DNA of 45,361 nucleotides, taken from Pseudomonas cichorii (GTDB taxonomy: Bacteria; Pseudomonadota; Gammaproteobacteria; Pseudomonadales; Pseudomonadaceae). Shown here in pieces: positions 42,371 through 45,361 of this stretch (position 1 is its first letter; each line of letters opens with the position of its first letter). The stretch lies in contig NZ_RBRE01000036.1 of assembly GCF_003700275.1 (NCBI RefSeq), positions 1-45,361 on the forward strand, given 5' to 3'. The translations under genes were made by a program, and so were the position numbers. The notes under the pieces were generated by a model that saw only the letters and a list, made by a program, of their open reading frames with translations, ran no database searches and had not been told where the DNA came from.

Positions 42371-42583
42371 ATGAACAAAGTAGTCCCCGACCCACCGCAA
42401 CAAACCCTCGAAGAATCCCTGCTTCACGTCAGCGACCTGCTACGTTGCGCAGCGGCCACAGCCTACGAAACCGGCGATTGCCTCAACGGCCCGAAACGCG
42501 ACCTGGCATTCTCGGTAGTGCATTTGATTGGCATGGCAAAGACCGAACTGGAAAGGTCTTTGGCGCGGGTGGAGCCGCGTTGA
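42371..42583 (+). CDS. Small DUF6124/DUF3077-like protein, module 1
   Basis: 70 aa: MNKVVPDPPQQTLEESLL followed by two helices (HVSDLLRCAAATAYETGD and RDLAFSVVHLIGMAKTELERSL). It matches the paralogue encoded at 43181-43405 in the MxKxxPDPP start and in the LLxCAAATAYExGD and LAxSVVHLxxMAK blocks. These small proteins are widespread in Pseudomonas, often in several copies; function is unknown. No signal peptide or membrane helix is seen. The start is taken from homology with the paralogue and GGAG nine bases upstream; ATG 42356 (MEIVP), with GGAGG four bases upstream, is an alternative. The gene is preceded by the conserved promoter and leader. Confidence 0.8.
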   Translation: MNKVVPDPPQQTLEESLLHVSDLLRCAAATAYETGDCLNGPKRDLAFSVVHLIGMAKTELERSLARVEPR

Positions 42584-42662
42584 AATATTGATTGTGGGAG
42601 GGGCCTTGGCCGCGACTGAAGATTGCGACGAGGTCCCTGACACGACGCAGCTGATCAGCAAG

Positions 42663-42680
42663 CCGGATCGAGCGATCCGG
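42663..42680 (+). terminator. Palindrome CCGGATCG-AG-CGATCCGG
   Basis: A perfect 8-bp stem with a 2-base gap lies 80 nt after the small gene of module 1. It is a possible 3'-end hairpin; no uridine run. Confidence 0.35.
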
Positions 42681-42740
42681 GAGGGGCATTCACAGCATCT
42701 GTGGCGTTAGAGATGATGCCTTCCTACAGTCGACCGAGGA

Positions 42741-43067
42741 TCACCAGCTACCGTAGGGAATGCCATATTTCTCGATGTAGCGCCTGTAGGCTTCCGGCTG
42801 TTGATAGTAATTGCCGCCCGACTTGCCAAGATGTGGACCCAGCGGCTCCACATCCGCTTGAGCACGGGCGACTTTGATGGCGTTGTTGCAACTGTCTCTT
42901 ACCCACACCTGAACGATCCCGCCCGGCGCAAGACCCACGATTACCGAGGCTGTAAAACGAGCAGCCTTTTCCGGCGTCTGCGCACAGCGCTGGTGGGTTG
43001 AGGTGTGCATGATTTCACGAGCGCCTTGCGGGATATCAATCCATGCCCGGTAGGTCTTTGGTTCCAC
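42741..43067 (-). pseudogene. 5'-truncated DUF2931-type gene remnant
   Basis: The 108 residues VEPKTYRAWIDIPQGAREIMHTSTHQRC to LGKSGGNYYQQPEAYRRYIEKYGIPYGSW look like the C-terminal half of DUF2931 lipoproteins, which are usually about 200 aa with an N-terminal lipobox. Family-like residues continue upstream of the only possible start (GTG 43067) as far as a Trp before NTSAVEP, but the frame is closed by TAA at 43110-43112 with no ATG between. The N-terminal half and secretion signal are therefore lost. It lies between the two convergent modules and reads as a fragment left by rearrangement. A short protein from GTG cannot be excluded. Confidence 0.6.
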
Positions 43068-43142
43068 CGCTGAGGTATTGATCCAAGCATCTTTATGTTG
43101 TTGGTGCTTTTAGTGAGAGATAGCAGCGGCTCGTGACGCAAA

Positions 43143-43171
43143 TACAAAACCTGCACAAAGCAGGTTTTGTA
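43143..43171. terminator. Bidirectional terminator after module 2
   Basis: A 12-bp perfect stem TACAAAACCTGC/GCAGGTTTTGTA with a 5-nt loop starts ten bases after the stop of the small gene at 43181 (minus strand). The T-rich arm continues as TTTTGTATTT on the minus strand, giving a good terminator. Confidence 0.75.
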
Positions 43172-43180
43172 ATCAGTGGT

Positions 43181-43405
43181 TCAACGTACCGAAAGATCAT
43201 CCAGCGAGCGATCAACCTCGGCCTTGGCCATCTCCACCAGATGGACGACAGACAAGGCCAGATGCCGATGTGAACCACTCAAGCGGTCGCCGCTTTCATA
43301 GGCTGTGGCAGCGGCGCAGCTCAATAGCTCGGAGGCACGCACAAGAGCATCTTCAAGGTAGCGAGGGGAGAGGTGACAGGGTGGATCCGGTGTGATCTTG
43401 AGCAT
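43181..43405 (-). CDS. Small DUF6124/DUF3077-like protein, module 2
   Basis: 74 aa: MLKITPDPPCHLSPRYLEDALVRASELLSCAAATAYESGD followed by a second helix LALSVVHLVEMAKAEVDRSLDDL. It is paralogous to the protein at 42371-42583 but clearly diverged, more so than the promoter elements. ATG 43405 has GGAG seven bases upstream and matches the paralogue's start; an ATG directly before it (43408) is spaced too closely. It is likely cytoplasmic and mostly helical, of unknown function. It has its own promoter, leader and terminator, so it is a self-contained unit in opposite orientation to module 1. Confidence 0.8.
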   Translation of the reverse strand: MLKITPDPPCHLSPRYLEDALVRASELLSCAAATAYESGDRLSGSHRHLALSVVHLVEMAKAEVDRSLDDLSVR

Positions 43406-43625
43406 CATGTAACTCCAGTCAAAAGTGGAGCCGCCATGCTCGCGACTAAACGATGGGTGGCGGCCATGCGCAGGTTAGTCGACCGGAGACTGGTACCCGG
43501 CGCACCCGAAGGTGCCCTACGCACGACCACCATAAATGCAGGCCGTAAAAAAGCGCCTCGCAAAAGGTGGCGCAGTGCGCCAGTCATCCCGGGCGACTAA
43601 ACCCGTTCGCTGAATATGCAGCGAC
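43406..43625 (-). promoter_or_regulatory. Structured leader RNA of module 2 (putative switch)
   Basis: On the minus strand: hairpin TCGCTG/CAGCGA (43607-43624), segment A CGGGTTTAGTCG (43594-43605), hairpin GGGCACC-TTCG-GGTGC near 43508-43525, segment B CGACTAACC (43473-43481), segment C GTTTAGTCG (43443-43451), then a GAGC/GGCTC hairpin before the ribosome site. Where module 1 has CA in A and C and TG in B, this copy has TC in A and C and GA in B, so complementarity is kept at both alternative pairings. Confidence 0.65.
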
Positions 43626-43631
43626 GTTGGC

Positions 43632-43682
43632 AGAGTAGTGACCGGATTTCATAGGCGCAAGCGGTTGGGATTTTCTCGGAAA
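43632..43682 (-). promoter_or_regulatory. Promoter and upstream element of DUF6124-type module 2
   Basis: On the minus strand: TTTCCGAGAAAATCCC (43667-43682), six bases, TTGCGC (43655-43660), a 17-bp spacer and TACTCT (43632-43637). The element and every spacing equal those of module 1, while the spacer bases differ, which marks the boxes as functional. Confidence 0.7.
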
Positions 43683-43971
43683 TTTCGCTCAATGGAAAGG
43701 GAGGCGTCTTGCTATTGGGAGCTTTGGAGGCTGATCTATCATCATCGTCAATTATCAGGGACGAAGTGAAAATCAGTTTTCAGGTCTGTGGCATGCAGCC
43801 AGTTCTACCGGTTGGACATGTTCTTTTTGCCCCGACTCCAAGGATTTTTGCGTGAGCACGGAGAGTCATCTCCAAACGGCTGCTTGCCTCTGGTCGAGTA
43901 CCAATCTGTTGCGCTGAGACTTCAAGCCGTCCCTGTAAGACCGCAAGCAGATGATTGAGGTATTTGTCGGC
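43683..43971. other. Gap without recognisable gene
   Basis: Between the promoter of module 2 and the nuclease gene I see the conserved CCCTTTCC upstream of module 2, then A/T-richer sequence without a credible frame, terminator or palindrome. It should hold the promoter of the nuclease gene, but no convincing -35/-10 pair is visible. Confidence 0.6.
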
Positions 43972-44994
43972 ATGAATGAGTTAAATGCGCCTCGCGGTGC
44001 AACGGAGGAGCGTTTCGACGAAGTACTCGCGCTGATCCTCAGTGCCAGACAGCAGGCCATGCAGGCGGTGAATAGCCGACTGATCGAGCTTTACTGGCAG
44101 GTCGGTGCCTACATCAGCCGTAAGCTGGAACAAGCAGAGTGGGGCGATGCTGTTGTCAGCCAACTGGCTGATCATTTGGCAAGAACCCAACCAGGTTTGC
44201 GCGGTTTTACCCGTTCAAATCTGTTCCGCATGCGTCAGTTCTACGACATCTACCGTGCCGAGGAAAAAGTCGTGGCACTGCCGCGACAATTGTCCTGGAC
44301 CCATAACCTGATCATTCTCGGCCAGAGCAAATCCCCGGAGGAACGCGAGTTTTATCTGCGCATGGCGGTCCAGGAAAAGTGGTCCAGCCGCGAACTAGAA
44401 CGCCAGTGTAAGGCTGCTTTGTTTGAGCGTAGCATCACCCAGCCAGCAAAAGTCTCGGCAGTGCTGAAGCAATCTCACCCTGCCGCTCTGGAAGTGTTTC
44501 GCGATGCCTATATGGTCGAGTTTCTCGACCTGCGCGGCGGCCATGCCGAGTCCGATCTGCACAAAGGGTTATTGGTTCGGCTCAAGGATTTTCTGATAGA
44601 GCTGGGGCGCGATTTTTGTTTCGTCGGCTCCGAGTACCCGCTTCAAGTCGGTGGGCGCGACTTCGCCCTGGATCTGCTGTTTTTCCATCGCGGCCTCAAC
44701 TGCCTTGTGGCCATCGAGCTCAAGGTCGGTCGCTTCGAGCCGGAATATCTGGGCAAGCTTGATTTCTATCTGGAAGCACTGGACCGTAATGAACGCAAAC
44801 CCCATGAAAACCCCGCCATCGGTGTGCTGCTGTGTGCCAGCAAGGACGACGAAGTGGTCGAATACACCCTCAACCGCAGCCTGTCGCCAGCGTTGATTGC
44901 CGAATACCAGACTCGCTTGCCGGATAAGCAGTTGTTACAGGCCAAGTTGCATGAGTTTTATGCGATGAATACCGCTGAGGGAGAAGAGCTGTGA
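43972..44994 (+). CDS. YhcG/DUF1016-type PD-(D/E)XK nuclease-domain protein
   Basis: About 340 aa. The N-terminal DUF1016_N helical part contains FDEVLALILSARQQAMQAVNSRLIELYWQVGAYISRKL and GFTRSNLFRMRQFYDIY, ending in the SWTHNLIILG motif. The C-terminal nuclease domain shows LQVGGRDFALDLLFFHRGLNCLVAIELKVGRFEPEYLGKLDFYLEALD, with Asp in ALDLLFF and E-L-K as the D..ExK core, followed by ENPAIGVLLCASKDDEVVEY. Members occur in restriction and other defence loci and as orphans. Here no methyltransferase or helicase accompanies it in the window. MNELNAP (ATG 43972) is preferred with GAGG 11 bases upstream; ATG 43951 lacks a site. Confidence 0.88.
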   Translation: MNELNAPRGATEERFDEVLALILSARQQAMQAVNSRLIELYWQVGAYISRKLEQAEWGDAVVSQLADHLARTQPGLRGFTRSNLFRMRQFYDIYRAEEKVVALPRQLSWTHNLIILGQSKSPEEREFYLRMAVQEKWSSRELERQCKAALFERSITQPAKVSAVLKQSHPAALEVFRDAYMVEFLDLRGGHAESDLHKGLLVRLKDFLIELGRDFCFVGSEYPLQVGGRDFALDLLFFHRGLNCLVAIELKVGRFEPEYLGKLDFYLEALDRNERKPHENPAIGVLLCASKDDEVVEYTLNRSLSPALIAEYQTRLPDKQLLQAKLHEFYAMNTAEGEEL

Positions 44995-45098
44995 GCGGTT
45001 CGCGTCACATGGGTGATACAAGAGCCGTATGCTGTAGTTCCGCTGATATCGAAGGGGGCCGCCAGGGAGGTACCAAGCATCCTTTTATCGAGGTGGAG

Positions 45099-45290
45099 TT
45101 AAAACCCTGGTATCTCCAGGTCATGTTTCGGTTTTGGCCGGAGCTTTGCGGCGACGCAAGCAACAATTTGCTTTGGTGTAGAGAATTTCTTTCTGCAGTC
45201 TTTGATCAGCTCTCTAAGCTTCTCGTCAGGAGCGTTCGGAAATTCCTCTTTGAGAGACTTGAAACAGATGGTCTCGGTCAAATCTGGCAT
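45099..45290 (-). CDS. Small hypothetical protein (63 aa)
   Basis: MPDLTETICFKSLKEEFPNAPDEKLRELIKDCRKKFSTPKQIVACVAAKLRPKP: two amphipathic helices with a charged first half, compatible with a small folded protein. GAG seven bases before ATG 45290 gives a modest ribosome site. I do not recognise the family. It ends 105 nt from the stop of the nuclease gene, in convergent orientation. It lies within 55 nt of the terminal repeat, so its promoter region may be interrupted. Confidence 0.5.
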   Translation of the reverse strand: MPDLTETICFKSLKEEFPNAPDEKLRELIKDCRKKFSTPKQIVACVAAKLRPKPKHDLEIPGF

Positions 45291-45343
45291 GGATGTTCTC
45301 GGTCGTGGGGGCATTAGGGGGAGTCGATACAGATTCGTTATAC

Positions 45344-45361
45344 TGAGCTGGTCTAATGACC
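45344..45361 (+). repeat. Terminal 18-bp repeat, right copy (candidate IS end)
   Basis: TGAGCTGGTCTAATGACC, identical to the minus strand of 1-18. The bases flanking the two copies inside the window differ (AAG before the left copy, TAC before the right), so the match is limited to exactly these 18 bases. Confidence 0.6.

Noticed and set aside
1..45361. CRISPR array, tRNA, rRNA or integrase-bounded island
   Set aside because: No regularly spaced repeats, no tRNA-like cloverleaf and no integrase or transposase frame were seen in the window.

Overview
The window reads as chromosome of a Pseudomonas of the syringae/fluorescens type. The evidence is gene content (dppABCDF with an OprD-family porin, RoxS/RoxR-type redox sensor pair, galactarate/glucarate genes, FecI-FecR-TonB receptor unit, several REP palindromes of the GAATGAA..GCTCCTGC kind) and uniformly GC-rich codon use in the left 40 kb. 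No rRNA, tRNA, CRISPR array, prophage or intact transposase was seen.

Layout. (1) 1-12.4 kb, minus strand: a dipeptide/peptide uptake locus read right to left, with three periplasmic binding proteins, an OprD/OpdP-type porin, a fourth binding protein, then dppB, dppC, dppD and dppF. dppF is cut off: its C-terminal part is missing, and its stop codon lies in an 18-bp sequence that recurs inverted at the right edge of the window. (2) 12.5-18.7 kb: a HET-C-like protein, a secreted SIMPL protein, a RoxS/RoxR two-component pair and an SbmA/YddA-type ABC exporter. (3) 18.8-23.8 kb: an aldarate catabolic cluster (FadR-type regulator, kdgD, MFS transporter, garD) with a 14-nt identical repeat before and after the regulator. 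(4) 24-33.5 kb: small membrane and stress-type genes (PLDc_N protein, alpha/beta hydrolase, DUF3182), cysC, a TauE/SafE permease, a GAF-GGDEF-EAL protein, a small serine hydrolase, an unrecognised protein with a nuclease-like core, a GAF protein and a YcaC-type hydrolase with a divergent LysR regulator. (5) 34.6-37.8 kb: two small secreted proteins (one an I78-type protease inhibitor) and a tartrate/D-malate dehydrogenase with a divergent LysR regulator. (6) 38-42 kb: a Fur-box-preceded fecI-fecR-receptor unit for iron uptake. (7) 42-45.36 kb: a patchier, accessory-looking end with two convergent copies of a promoter-leader-small-protein module, a 5'-truncated DUF2931 gene, a YhcG/DUF1016 PD-(D/E)XK nuclease and a small unknown gene.

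The most interesting signal is the pair of modules at 42.1-42.6 kb (+) and 43.2-43.7 kb (-). Each has the same upstream 16-bp element, the same -35/-10 spacing, a roughly 200-nt leader and a small DUF6124/DUF3077-like protein. Inside each leader one segment is complementary to two flanking copies of a 10-nt repeat. All three sites differ between the modules by the same compensating dinucleotide (CA/TG versus TC/GA). This pattern suggests a switching RNA leader. A partial third copy sits at 35.2 kb before an unrelated secreted-protein gene.

All calls were made by reading the sequence; no database or folding program was run.
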